From assembly GCA_937975765.1 (NCBI GenBank), contig CALJUR010000008.1, forward strand, positions 134,020 to 198,019: DNA of 64,000 nucleotides, in the 5' to 3' direction. The translations under genes were made by a program, and so were the position numbers. Position 1 is the first letter of the stretch, and each line of letters opens with the position of its first letter. Of this stretch, positions 17,178 to 25,411 are shown piece after piece. Source of the DNA: an uncultured Myxococcales bacterium. Its GTDB lineage: Bacteria > Myxococcota_A > UBA9042 > DTJE01. The notes below the pieces were generated by a model. It made no database searches, was not told the origin of the DNA, and worked only from the letters and a program-made list of their open reading frames with translations.

Positions 17178-18122
17178 TCAGTTCACGGCGCCGTAGCGAC
17201 GGCCCGTGGCCAGGAAATCGCACACCTGTTCGGCCACCGCGATCGCGACGCGCGTCTGGGCCTCGTGCGTCGAGGCGCCCAGGTGCGGGGTCAGGACGAC
17301 GTTCGGCAGGGCCAGCAGCGGGTTGCCGGTCGGCGGTTCGGCCGTGAACACGTCGATCGCGGCGCCGCCCACGTGCCCGGACTGCAGCGCCTCGGCCAGC
17401 GCGGCCTCGTCGATGATGCCGCCGCGGGCGCAGTTGATCAGCAGGACGCCCTTGCGGCACTTCGCCAGCGCGTCGCGGCCGATCAGTCCCTTCGTGGAGG
17501 CGCCGCCCGGGACGTGCAGCGTGATCACGTCGGACTGGGCCAGCAGGTCGTCCAGCGTGGCCGCCTGCGCGACGCCGACCGCCTCCTTCATGAACGACGG
17601 GACCAGCGGATCGAACGCGACGACCTTCATCTTCAGGCCCAGCGCGCGGTCGGCGACGATCTGGCCGATCTTGCCGAAGCCGACGACGCCCAGCGTCTTG
17701 CCGGTGATCTCGACGCCGGTGTACTTCGATCGCTCCCACTCGCCGCGCCGCAGCGAGGCGTCGCCCTGCGGGACGTTGCGGGCCAGCGAGAACATCAGCG
17801 CGATCGTGTGTTCCGCCGCGGTGACCGTGTTGCCGCCGGGGACGTTCATGACCAGGATGCCCTTCCCGGTCGCGGCGGGTACGTCGATGTTGTCGACGCC
17901 GGTGCCGGCGCGGCCGATGACCTTCAGCGCGTCCGAGGCCTCGATGATCGGGCGGGTGACCTTCACGGCGCTGCGGACCAGCAGGGCGTCGAAGCTCTTC
18001 ACCGCCTCGCACAGTTCGGCCTCGGACAGGCCGGTGCGGGTGACGACCTCGTGGCCGGCGGCCTGCAGGATCTCCCCGGCGCGCTTCGCGAGCTTGTCGG
18101 CGATCAGGATGCGGGCGCTCAT
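17178..18122 (-). CDS. serA: D-3-phosphoglycerate dehydrogenase, short form
   Basis: 314 aa. NAD-dependent 2-hydroxyacid dehydrogenase of serine biosynthesis. The NAD loop GVVGFGKIGQIVA, catalytic Arg in NCARGGIID, Glu in FTAEPP and His in TPHLGASTHEA are all visible. The protein ends right after the second substrate-domain helix, so it lacks the ASB and ACT regulatory domains of longer SerA proteins and is probably not feedback-inhibited by serine through an ACT domain. The ATG at 18122 is preferred; a longer in-frame start at 18215 would overlap the tRNA. The exact substrate could be another 2-hydroxyacid, but the sequence fits SerA best. Confidence 0.88.
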   Translation of the reverse strand: MSARILIADKLAKRAGEILQAAGHEVVTRTGLSEAELCEAVKSFDALLVRSAVKVTRPIIEASDALKVIGRAGTGVDNIDVPAATGKGILVMNVPGGNTVTAAEHTIALMFSLARNVPQGDASLRRGEWERSKYTGVEITGKTLGVVGFGKIGQIVADRALGLKMKVVAFDPLVPSFMKEAVGVAQAATLDDLLAQSDVITLHVPGGASTKGLIGRDALAKCRKGVLLINCARGGIIDEAALAEALQSGHVGGAAIDVFTAEPPTGNPLLALPNVVLTPHLGASTHEAQTRVAIAVAEQVCDFLATGRRYGAVN

Positions 18123-18190
18123 GTTTCCCTCCGGGTGTTCAGGGACGGCAGGAATCGAGGAACGACCGATACCAACAAGAACGGGACCGG

Positions 18191-18264
18191 TGGGGGATGC
18201 GAGATTCGAACTCACGACTTCCAGTTCCGGAGACTGGCGCTCTATCCAACTGAGCTAATCCCCC
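18191..18264 (-). tRNA. tRNA-Arg (anticodon CCG)
   Basis: The 74 nt fold as a cloverleaf on the minus strand: acceptor GGGGGAT/ATCCCCC, D stem GCTC/GAGC, anticodon stem CCAGT/ACTGG with loop CTCCGGA (anticodon CCG, reading CGG), 5-nt variable loop, T stem GTGAG/CTCGC with loop TTCGAAT, and discriminator A. The 3' CCA is not encoded. It has its own promoter candidate at 18284-18312. Confidence 0.96.
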
Positions 18265-18283
18265 GGGGAACAACGCGGGGCAG

Positions 18284-18312
18284 AAGGTAGCACGAGGACC
18301 GCCCGGGTGCAA
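18284..18312 (-). promoter_or_regulatory. Predicted promoter of tRNA-Arg
   Basis: On the minus strand TTGCAC (18312-18307), a 17-nt spacer, TACCTT (18289-18284). The start would be near 18277, about 13 nt before the mature 5' end. Confidence 0.55.
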
Positions 18313-18339
18313 GGGGAAAAGGGATCGGGGGGAAAGGGA

Positions 18340-19614
18340 TCAGGCGGGGCGGATGGCGTCCAGGCCGCCCATGTACGGACGCAGGGCCTCGGGAATCGCG
18401 ACCGACCCGTCGGCCTGCTGGTAGTTCTCGAGGATCGCGATGACGCATCGACCGATGGCCACGCCGGAACCGTTGATCGTGTGCACGAAGCGCGGCTTCT
18501 CGCCCGGGGCGGGGCGGTACCGGATGCCGGCGCGGCGCGCCTGGTAGTCCTCGAAGTTGCTGCACGACGAGATCTCTCGGTACGCGCCCTGGCCGGGCAG
18601 GTGGACCTCCAGGTCGTAGCACTTGGAGGCCGAGAAACCCAGGTCGCCGCTGCACAGCGCCATCACGCGGTACGGCAGGCCCAGCGCCTTCAGCACGTCC
18701 TCGGCGTCGCGGGTCAGGGCCTCGTGCTCCTCGAAGGACGTCTCGGGGGTGGTGAACTTGACCATCTCGACCTTCTGGAACTGGTGGACGCGGGTCATGC
18801 CCTTGACGTCCTTGCCGTGGCTGCCGGCCTCGCGCCGGAAGCAGGCCGAGTAGGCGGCATACTTCACGGGAAGCCGCGACGCGTCCAGGATCTCGTCGCG
18901 GTGCAGGTTCGTCACCGGCACCTCGGCGGTCGGGATCAGGTACAGGTCGTCCGTCGCGACGTACGCCTCCTCGAAGAACTTCGGCAACTGGCCGGTGCCG
19001 ATCATGCAGTCCCGGTTGACCAGGAAGGGCGGCAGGATCTCGGTGTAGCCGTGCTGCGCGACGTGCAGGTCCAGCATGAACGACGCCAGCGCGCGTTCCA
19101 GCCGGGCGCCCAGGCCGCGATAGACCACGAAGCGGGCGCCGGAGATCTTGCGGGCGGACTCGAAGTCCAGGATGCCCAGGGCCTCGCCGATCTCCCAGTG
19201 CTCCTTCGCGGGGAAGTCCAGCGTGCGGGGCGTGCCCCAGGTGCGGACGACCACGTTGTCGTCGGAGGACGAACCGACGGGCGTGCTGGGATGGGGCAGG
19301 TTCGGCAGGTTCAGCAGCACGTCCTGCAGGCGGGCCTCGACCTCGGTGACCTCGGCCTCCAGGGAGGTGATTCGGGTGCCGATCGCCTTCGATTCGGCCC
19401 GCAGTTCCTCGCGGCGCTCGGGGGTGACGCCGGGCTGCCGGAAGGCGTCCGAGACGGCCTTCTGGTCGGCGCGGGCCTGGTCGCGCGACGTCACGGCCGC
19501 GCGGCGGCGGTTCGCCAGTTCCTTCAGGGGCTCGAGATCGACCCGGCCGCCTCGGGTCGACAGGCGCTGTGCGACCTCGTCCAGGTGCTCGACGACGTAC
19601 TTCAGTTCCAGCAT
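18340..19614 (-). CDS. serS: Seryl-tRNA synthetase
   Basis: 424 aa, a normal length. The N-terminal coiled-coil arm that grips tRNA-Ser covers about residues 25-100. The class II catalytic core follows, with motif 2 around FRREAGSHGKDVKGMTRVHQF and motif 3 around GSGVAIGR. It charges tRNA-Ser (and tRNA-Sec where present). GGAGGC precedes the ATG. It stands upstream of tRNA-Arg on the same strand; the tRNA has its own predicted promoter. Confidence 0.96.
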   Translation of the reverse strand: MLELKYVVEHLDEVAQRLSTRGGRVDLEPLKELANRRRAAVTSRDQARADQKAVSDAFRQPGVTPERREELRAESKAIGTRITSLEAEVTEVEARLQDVLLNLPNLPHPSTPVGSSSDDNVVVRTWGTPRTLDFPAKEHWEIGEALGILDFESARKISGARFVVYRGLGARLERALASFMLDLHVAQHGYTEILPPFLVNRDCMIGTGQLPKFFEEAYVATDDLYLIPTAEVPVTNLHRDEILDASRLPVKYAAYSACFRREAGSHGKDVKGMTRVHQFQKVEMVKFTTPETSFEEHEALTRDAEDVLKALGLPYRVMALCSGDLGFSASKCYDLEVHLPGQGAYREISSCSNFEDYQARRAGIRYRPAPGEKPRFVHTINGSGVAIGRCVIAILENYQQADGSVAIPEALRPYMGGLDAIRPA

Positions 19615-19648
19615 GGGTGCCTCCGTCCACCGCTATCGCGCGGCTCGA

Positions 19649-22312
19649 TCACTCCTTCGGTTCGTTCGGAAGGTCCCCGGGCATCGCGTCGGCGGCCCCT
19701 TCGGCCTTCTTCCGGCCGCGTCCCCCGCGGTGGCTGGGGCGCTTCTTCGGGGCCGGTTCGCCGTCAGCCGCAGGGGCGGCCTCGGGGGCGGGGGACTCCG
19801 GCGGGGCCTTCGGCGCCGCCTTGCGGGTCCGGGATGACGTGCCGGTTCCGCGGGGGGTCGTCTTCCGGGAGCGCGGGGGCGCCGACGCGGCGGTCTCGAC
19901 GGCCGCCGGTGAGGTCTCGACGGCCGCCGGTGCGGCCGGCGCCGGGACGGGGCGTTCCGTCACGGGCGCGTCCTCGCTGGAGGGAACCGCTGCCGGCGGG
20001 GGCAGGGTGAACGACTCCGGCACGACGACTCCGGTCACGGCCGCCTCGGTGCCCGGGCCCTTGCTGCGGCGACGACGGCGGCGGCGCTTGCGCGTGCTGC
20101 CGGTCACGGACTCCCCGCCTTCCGCGGCGGGTTCCTCGGCCAGGTTCTCGGGACCCTCGGGCTGGTCCTCGGGCGTGCCTTGCAGCGGGGGCATCGCCAC
20201 CCCTTCCGTCGCGATGGCGTTTCCTTCCATGCCCTCGCCCGCCCCGCCCTTGCTGCGACGGCGGCGGCGACGGCGGCGCTTCCGGCTGCTCCCGTCGGCG
20301 GACGCGGGCAGCGGCTCGGCCTCGTCCTCGCGAGAGAGCGAGGCAACGGGCTCGGCGGTCGCGGGAAGAGGTTCGGCGGCGGCGCGGACGGGCGGCTGGC
20401 GGCGCGGCTCGGGTACCGCGGGTACCGCGGGAGCCGCAGGAGCCGCGGGAGCCTTCGGCGCGGCCTGTGCGGGCTTCGCGATCGGTGCCGGCCCGGACGC
20501 GCGGGGGGCCTGCGACGCCGGGGCCCTGGGTGCAGGGGTCGCCGCGGCCCTCGCGGGTTCGTGGTGCGGCGCGTGCACGGGCCTCGTCGCTGGCGTCGTC
20601 GGGGGCGGCGGCGGCACCTCGGCCAGTTCCTCCAGGCCCAGGAACTTGCTGATCAGTCCGCGGAACAGCGAACGGCCCTTGCCGGGCGACGAGGGCGCCA
20701 TCGGCTCGCCGTGCGGGTGGACGTGCACGTGCCCGCCCGCCGGGGCCCGGGGTTCCTCCTCCGGGGGGCGTCCTTCCTCGGCGGCCTCGCCGCCTTCCTC
20801 CTCCCCGGTCTCCTCGTATCCCAGGATCGACTTCCGGCTGCTGGGGACCTCGCCCAGCACCGTCAGGCGCAGGTCGTCGGGCAGCGCGTCCGGGTCGCCG
20901 ATGATGTCCACCAGTACGTCGAACTTGCGCTCCAGCGCCGTCAGCGCCTCGCGCTTCCGGTTGTTCAGGAAGTTGCCCACCTCGACCGGCACCGTCACCT
21001 CGACGAAGGCCGCCCGCGCGCCCTGGGTGGCCAGCCGTTCGCGGATCTTCCGCAGCGCGCTCATCGCCAGCAGGTTCGGCGACCGGACGCGGCCCGACCC
21101 GCCGCAGGTGGGGCAGGACAGTGTCAGCCCCGAGTCCACCGCCTGCCGGATGCGCTGCCGCGAGAACGTCAGCAGCCCGAACTCCTGGATGGGCGTGAAG
21201 GTCAGTCGCGCCTTGTCCCGGCGGAACGAGGCCTTCAACTCCTCCTCGACCGCGCGGCGATGGGCCTCGGACTCCATGTCGATGAAGTCCACCACCAGGA
21301 TCCCGCCCAGGTCCCGCAGCACGACCTGCCGGGCGACCTCCCGGGCCGCCTCCAGGTTCGTGCGGAAGGCCGTGTCCTCGATGTCCTTCTGCCGCGTGCG
21401 CCCCGAGTTCACGTCGATCGCGACCAGCGCCTCGGTCTGCGCGATCACGATGCTGCCGCCCGACGGCAGGGCCACCTTGTTCGCCAGCAACGCCTCGATC
21501 TGGCGTTCCACGCCGTGGCGCAGGAACAGCGGCACGTCCCCCGAGTAGCGCTTGAGGATCGACAGGCGCTGGGGCATGCGCGCCTCCAGGAACTGCACCA
21601 GTTCCCGGTAGGACGTCTCGTCCTCGACCAGCACCTCCGACACGTCGGCCGTCATGTAGTCGCGCACGAACCGCAGTGCCAGGCCGGCCTCGACGTGGAC
21701 CTCCCCGGCCCCGTGCCGTTCGTGGAAGTTCTTCAGGATGGATTCCCAGGCGGCGACCTGCTGGTCCAGGTCGGCCTGCAGGTCCTCCAGGTGCTCGTCC
21801 TCGCCCACGGTGCGGACGATGCAGCCGAAACCCTCCGGGATTTCCAGTTGCTGGGCCATCGACCGAAGGCGCGCCCGCTCCTCGCCGCCCAGCTTGCGCG
21901 AGATGCCGGTGCGGTCCGAGAAGGGCATCAGCACCACGAACCGGCCGGGAAGCGACACGTGCATCGTCAGCGACGCGCCCTTCTTGCCGACCTCCTCCTT
22001 GGTCACCTGCACCAGGACCCAGTCGCCGGTCTTCAGCCCGCTGCGGCTGCCGGCGCGGCCGTGCCCGGTCAACTGGTTCAGCGATTTCGACGCGACCTCG
22101 TCGAACGGCAGGAAGCCGTCCTTGGCAGCGCCGTAGTCGACGAAAGCGGCATCGATGCCGGGCTCGACCGCGGTCACCTTGCCGCGGTAGACGTTGCCCT
22201 TGCGCTTGCTGGAGGAAGAACTCTCGATCTCGACGTTGGCCAGGCGGTCGCCGTCCAGCAGGGCGGCGCGGGCCTCGTAGGGATCCACGGATACCAGGAT
22301 GCGTTTCGACAC
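19649..22312 (-). CDS. rng: Ribonuclease E/G family endoribonuclease
   Basis: 887 aa, GTG start with GAGGGA 5 nt upstream. The S1 RNA-binding insert is at about residues 35-120. Catalytic Asp residues sit in AIDVNSG (about 300) and VVDFIDME (about 343), and the zinc-link CPTCGGSG at about 400 allows tetramer formation. This core matches RNase E/G, which cleaves single-stranded AU-rich RNA in rRNA maturation and mRNA decay. From about residue 540 there is a 340-residue low-complexity tail with two nearly identical Arg runs (RKRRRRRRRR and RKRRRRRRRSKG), several acidic patches and a Lys/Arg-rich end. Such tails usually bind RNA and degradosome partners. rng or rne cannot be decided; the long tail favours an RNase E-like role. 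Confidence 0.9.
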   Translation of the reverse strand: MSKRILVSVDPYEARAALLDGDRLANVEIESSSSSKRKGNVYRGKVTAVEPGIDAAFVDYGAAKDGFLPFDEVASKSLNQLTGHGRAGSRSGLKTGDWVLVQVTKEEVGKKGASLTMHVSLPGRFVVLMPFSDRTGISRKLGGEERARLRSMAQQLEIPEGFGCIVRTVGEDEHLEDLQADLDQQVAAWESILKNFHERHGAGEVHVEAGLALRFVRDYMTADVSEVLVEDETSYRELVQFLEARMPQRLSILKRYSGDVPLFLRHGVERQIEALLANKVALPSGGSIVIAQTEALVAIDVNSGRTRQKDIEDTAFRTNLEAAREVARQVVLRDLGGILVVDFIDMESEAHRRAVEEELKASFRRDKARLTFTPIQEFGLLTFSRQRIRQAVDSGLTLSCPTCGGSGRVRSPNLLAMSALRKIRERLATQGARAAFVEVTVPVEVGNFLNNRKREALTALERKFDVLVDIIGDPDALPDDLRLTVLGEVPSSRKSILGYEETGEEEGGEAAEEGRPPEEEPRAPAGGHVHVHPHGEPMAPSSPGKGRSLFRGLISKFLGLEELAEVPPPPPTTPATRPVHAPHHEPARAAATPAPRAPASQAPRASGPAPIAKPAQAAPKAPAAPAAPAVPAVPEPRRQPPVRAAAEPLPATAEPVASLSREDEAEPLPASADGSSRKRRRRRRRRSKGGAGEGMEGNAIATEGVAMPPLQGTPEDQPEGPENLAEEPAAEGGESVTGSTRKRRRRRRRSKGPGTEAAVTGVVVPESFTLPPPAAVPSSEDAPVTERPVPAPAAPAAVETSPAAVETAASAPPRSRKTTPRGTGTSSRTRKAAPKAPPESPAPEAAPAADGEPAPKKRPSHRGGRGRKKAEGAADAMPGDLPNEPKE

Positions 22313-22400
22313 GAATTCCCTCGGTGTTTCAGGTTGTGATCGGACTGGTTCATGACGGTCATGGGGGGCCTGCGGCAGGCGGTCCCGGCGGGCGGCCGCA

Positions 22401-23252
22401 TCACGGGGTGATCGCCTCCACGCGCAGCAATTGCCTCCCGATCATGAAGATGTCGCCCGCCTGCAGGCGGAGCGTGCCTCCGCGGCGGATGTAGGTGCCG
22501 TTCCGGCTCTTCAGGTCCGCCAGGACCAGCCCGCTGGCACCGGGTTGCAACGCGGCGTGCTTGCGCGACAGGAACCTGTCGGCGCCCAGCCGGATGTCGC
22601 CCTCCTCGCGCCCGATTACGTACGGCAGCGAGCAGATCGGGTAGACCTCGCCGTCGCGTCCGTCGGCCAGGATGCGGGTCAGGGTCGCCTGGACGGGCTT
22701 CTCGGCCGGGGCGGCGTAGAGCTTGAACTCGTTCGCCGGGAACGTGCCCGGCACCAGCGACACCCGGAAAACCGAATCGCCGCAGACGAAGCAGTCGGAC
22801 TCCGACAGGGCGATGGGTTCCGAGATGCGCACGTAGACGCCGTTCAGGCTGCCCAGGTCCTCGACCTCCAGACGGTCGCCCGCGGGACGGACCATGGCAT
22901 GCCGCGGCGAGACCGTATCGTCGTCCTGGAACTCCAGGCCGCCCGGGTCGTGGCCCAGCACCAGGCCGCCTTCCGGGACGTCGAACGGCGTCGCGCTGCC
23001 GCCGCCCCGGGCCAGCCGGACGATGCGGAACCGCAAGCCCGACGGGCGAAGGGACTGCGCCGACGCCGGGGCCGGCCGCGGACGGGCGGAGGACGGCGGG
23101 GCCGCCTCCAGGGTCGTGGGGGCAGGTCCGGGCGCCGGGGCCGGGGCCGGGGCGGGGGCCTCGGCGACGGTTTCCAGGGTCGATCCGCACTCCGGGCAGA
23201 AGAGGTACTGCGGATCGAGCTCGATCTTGCAACTGGGACAGGCCTTCCTCAC
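22401..23252 (-). CDS. Zinc-ribbon protein with two FHA domains
   Basis: 283 aa, GTG start at 23252. The N-terminal zinc ribbon CPSCKIEL...FCPECG covers residues 5-26, followed by an Ala/Pro linker. The first FHA domain, at about 80-165, has LGHDPGG, SPRHA and GSLNGVYV; its usual GR is replaced by GH. The second, at about 190-280, has VIGREEGDIRLG, LSRKHA and KSRNGTYI and is complete. FHA domains bind phospho-Thr peptides, so it is likely a reader or substrate for the kinases in this window. The same architecture recurs at 42624-43397. Confidence 0.85.
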   Translation of the reverse strand: MRKACPSCKIELDPQYLFCPECGSTLETVAEAPAPAPAPAPGPAPTTLEAAPPSSARPRPAPASAQSLRPSGLRFRIVRLARGGGSATPFDVPEGGLVLGHDPGGLEFQDDDTVSPRHAMVRPAGDRLEVEDLGSLNGVYVRISEPIALSESDCFVCGDSVFRVSLVPGTFPANEFKLYAAPAEKPVQATLTRILADGRDGEVYPICSLPYVIGREEGDIRLGADRFLSRKHAALQPGASGLVLADLKSRNGTYIRRGGTLRLQAGDIFMIGRQLLRVEAITP

Positions 23253-23308
23253 GGTCGCACCTGCTCGCGCTAACGGCGATGCGATTCTCGGGCAGGAATC
23301 CCCGGATG

Positions 23309-24445
23309 TCAATGCATCCTGGGCATTCCGAGCCACCGGATCTCGCGTCGCAGCCCCCCCTTCCGGACCCTCTCGAACCCCCGTCCGCAAGCCGCCTGCG
23401 GGACGTCCACGCAGGCCTCGCGGAGGTCGCGCGTCCACGCAGCCAGCGGGACCGCGCGCAGGATGCCGTCGCGCACCCGCGGAAGGGACGGACTTGCGGG
23501 CACCACGAACGGCACGGGCCGGTCGAACCCGCCGGGAGGCACTGCCGGGAACGGCGTCCGGGGCAGGTGCAGCAGGCGGCGGACATCCTCGCGCACCCTT
23601 GCGACGGCGCGCCGTCGTCCCTCCAGCACCGACCCGGCGACGTGGGCCGTCGCGATCCGGGGCCTGGCCAGGAATTCCGGGTCGGGGGCCGGTTCGCCCT
23701 CGTAGACGTCCAGCGCGATCCCGGGCCCCGCGCCCGACGCCAGGCATTCGCGCAACGCGGCGGCCCGGATCACGGCGCCCCGCGACGTGTTGCACAGCAG
23801 CCGGTCGCCGCCGTCGCGCAGGGCCTGCAGCACGGCGCCGTCCACCATGCCGCGGGTCGGCCACGGGCTGTCGTCCGGGCCCGTCAGCGGCACGTGCAGG
23901 GTCACCGCGTCGCACCCCCACAGTGCCTCGCGCGGGGCGGAGGCGAAGGCGCCCGCGGTGCGCGCCTCCAGCGGCGGGTCGTGCGCGACCCAGGGGATGC
24001 CCAGCCGGTCCAGTCGGGCCGCCAGCGCGCGGCCGCAGCAGCCGAACCCCCAGATGCCGACCCGCAGGTCTCGCGGTTCGCGGTCCGGCAGGACCTCCAG
24101 CAGCGCCGCCACCACCCAGTCGGCCACGCCGGCCGCCGTGCTGCCCGGGGCCGCGAAGACCGCGATCGGGTGCCCGCGTCGCGCCTCGGCCTCCCGCACG
24201 TCCGCGAACCGCACGTGGTCCAGGCCGATCACCGGCGTCGCCACGGCGCGCAGGCGGGGCGCCGCCGCCAGCAGCGAGGCATCGATCCGGGTGGCGGACC
24301 GGCAGGCCAGCACGTCGGCGCCGGCCAGCGGCGAAGGGTCGTCCCGCAGCCCGGCGGCGTCGAATTCCACCACGTCGCCCAGGCCGGCGAACGCCTCGAT
24401 GCCCCAGGGGATGTCGCGATCGACCAGGATGCGGGGACGGTCCAT
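23309..24445 (-). CDS. pdxB: Erythronate-4-phosphate dehydrogenase
   Basis: 378 aa. A 2-hydroxyacid dehydrogenase of the PdxB branch, the second step of DXP-dependent pyridoxal phosphate synthesis. The NAD loop is GIWGFGCCGRALA. The catalytic Arg is in NTSRGAV, the Glu in ALDVYEGEP, and the His in TAHVAGSVLEGR, which matches the PdxB form (AHIAGYSLEGK in typical members). A PdxB-type C-terminal extension follows. It ends 56 nt before the start of the zinc-ribbon FHA gene downstream on the same strand. Substrate assignment is by motif, not experiment. Confidence 0.88.
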   Translation of the reverse strand: MDRPRILVDRDIPWGIEAFAGLGDVVEFDAAGLRDDPSPLAGADVLACRSATRIDASLLAAAPRLRAVATPVIGLDHVRFADVREAEARRGHPIAVFAAPGSTAAGVADWVVAALLEVLPDREPRDLRVGIWGFGCCGRALAARLDRLGIPWVAHDPPLEARTAGAFASAPREALWGCDAVTLHVPLTGPDDSPWPTRGMVDGAVLQALRDGGDRLLCNTSRGAVIRAAALRECLASGAGPGIALDVYEGEPAPDPEFLARPRIATAHVAGSVLEGRRRAVARVREDVRRLLHLPRTPFPAVPPGGFDRPVPFVVPASPSLPRVRDGILRAVPLAAWTRDLREACVDVPQAACGRGFERVRKGGLRREIRWLGMPRMH

Positions 24446-24468
24446 GGGACCCCGGCGGACGGGTGCGG

Positions 24469-24846
24469 TCAGCGCTTCTTCGGCGTGCCGAACAGGGCTT
24501 CCAGGCGCGCCTTGGCCTCGTCGGACGAGCGGGGCGAGGTCTTCGCGGGGGCGCCGCCGAACATCGAGTCCATGCGCGCCTTGGCCTTCGTGGCCTCGTC
24601 GTCGGCCACGTCCTTCGTGCCCTTGAACGTGAAGTACAGGCAGAAGTTGCCTTCCGCACGGTCCCGGATGAACTCGCCCTGGTTCTCGGTGCACTGGTTG
24701 TGCACGTCGGGGTTCCAGTACTGGCAGTTGAAGCAGCAGTGCAGGTAGGAGTAGCAGTTCGGGCACGTGTCGCGGCGCCCGATCTTGACCTCGAACACGA
24801 GTTCCTCGCCGCACTTGTAGCAGCGAAAACGGGGTTCCTGCTCCAT
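24469..24846 (-). CDS. Cys-rich zinc-ribbon protein of unknown function
   Basis: 125 aa. Residues 1-75 hold CYKCGEE, then CPNCYSYLHCCFNCQYW, then further Cys in NQCTEN and FCLYF, enough for two or three zinc sites. The C-terminal half is charged and helical and ends in KKR. The pattern of a CxxC ribbon followed by CxxC...CxxC and an NFCxYF motif occurs in an uncharacterised family that I recognise only by shape. It could bind nucleic acid or act as a metal-dependent adaptor. The ATG at 24846 directly precedes the first conserved residues. Confidence 0.8.
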   Translation of the reverse strand: MEQEPRFRCYKCGEELVFEVKIGRRDTCPNCYSYLHCCFNCQYWNPDVHNQCTENQGEFIRDRAEGNFCLYFTFKGTKDVADDEATKAKARMDSMFGGAPAKTSPRSSDEAKARLEALFGTPKKR

Positions 24847-24968
24847 GGGGCCTCCGGGCTCCTTCCGAAACTTCCGCGGAAGGATACCCGAAAAGAAGGC
24901 CGGGGAGAAGGACGGCCTGCAGGGACGTTCCGGGAAACCCAAGCCGACACGTGCGGTTGGACGTCAAC

Positions 24969-24998
24969 TTGGCGGCTTGTGCGCACCGAATCTAGACT
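24969..24998 (+). promoter_or_regulatory. Predicted promoter of the PilZ-like gene
   Basis: TTGGCG (24969-24974), an 18-nt spacer, TAGACT (24993-24998). The start near 25005 leaves a leader of about 35 nt with a GGAGGG before the ATG. Confidence 0.45.
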
Positions 24999-25039
24999 TT
25001 CACCGAGGCGCACAAGGCGCCACCGCACGGAGGGCCGCG

Positions 25040-25363
25040 ATGCCGATCGAAGCAATCAGTTGGGGCATGGTCGACGCGATGATCCCGATCCGCGAGTTCA
25101 CCGCCGTGGGTGCACCAGAGAGGGCCACGGCCCGCCGGCTGGGCCCGAACGGCCTGGAACTGGACTGCGACCGCGTCCCGCCTGGCCGATACGCGTGGCT
25201 GTGCTTCGACCTGCCGACCGGCGAGGCCGTGAAGACGCTGGGCGAGATCGTCGGCGTCACCGGCTCGAACGGCGCCAGCCGGGTGCTGGTCCGCTTCAAG
25301 CACGTCTTCCCGCGCGACCGTGTCGCGATGAATTCCTACCTGCAGACCCGCGCGGCGGCGTAG
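25040..25363 (+). CDS. Small PilZ-like protein
   Basis: 107 aa. A short beta-rich protein with an ARRL...GLELDCD strand pair, PPGRYAWLCFDLP and a C-terminal FKHVFPRDR helix, the order seen in PilZ domains. The full RxxxR plus D/NxSxxG c-di-GMP signature is not clearly present, so it may be a non-binding relative. It is a single-gene unit facing the aminotransferase. In myxobacteria such proteins act in motility and c-di-GMP control. Identity is tentative. Confidence 0.6.
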   Translation: MPIEAISWGMVDAMIPIREFTAVGAPERATARRLGPNGLELDCDRVPPGRYAWLCFDLPTGEAVKTLGEIVGVTGSNGASRVLVRFKHVFPRDRVAMNSYLQTRAAA

Positions 25364-25411
25364 GCTTACCCCGGTAACCCGTTCCCTCGGGCCCCGTGCC
25401 CGGGCCCGCCC

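Noticed and set aside
17178..18215. Longer start of serA at 18215
   Set aside because: It would place coding sequence over the tRNA-Arg and adds residues before the conserved MSARILIADK start.
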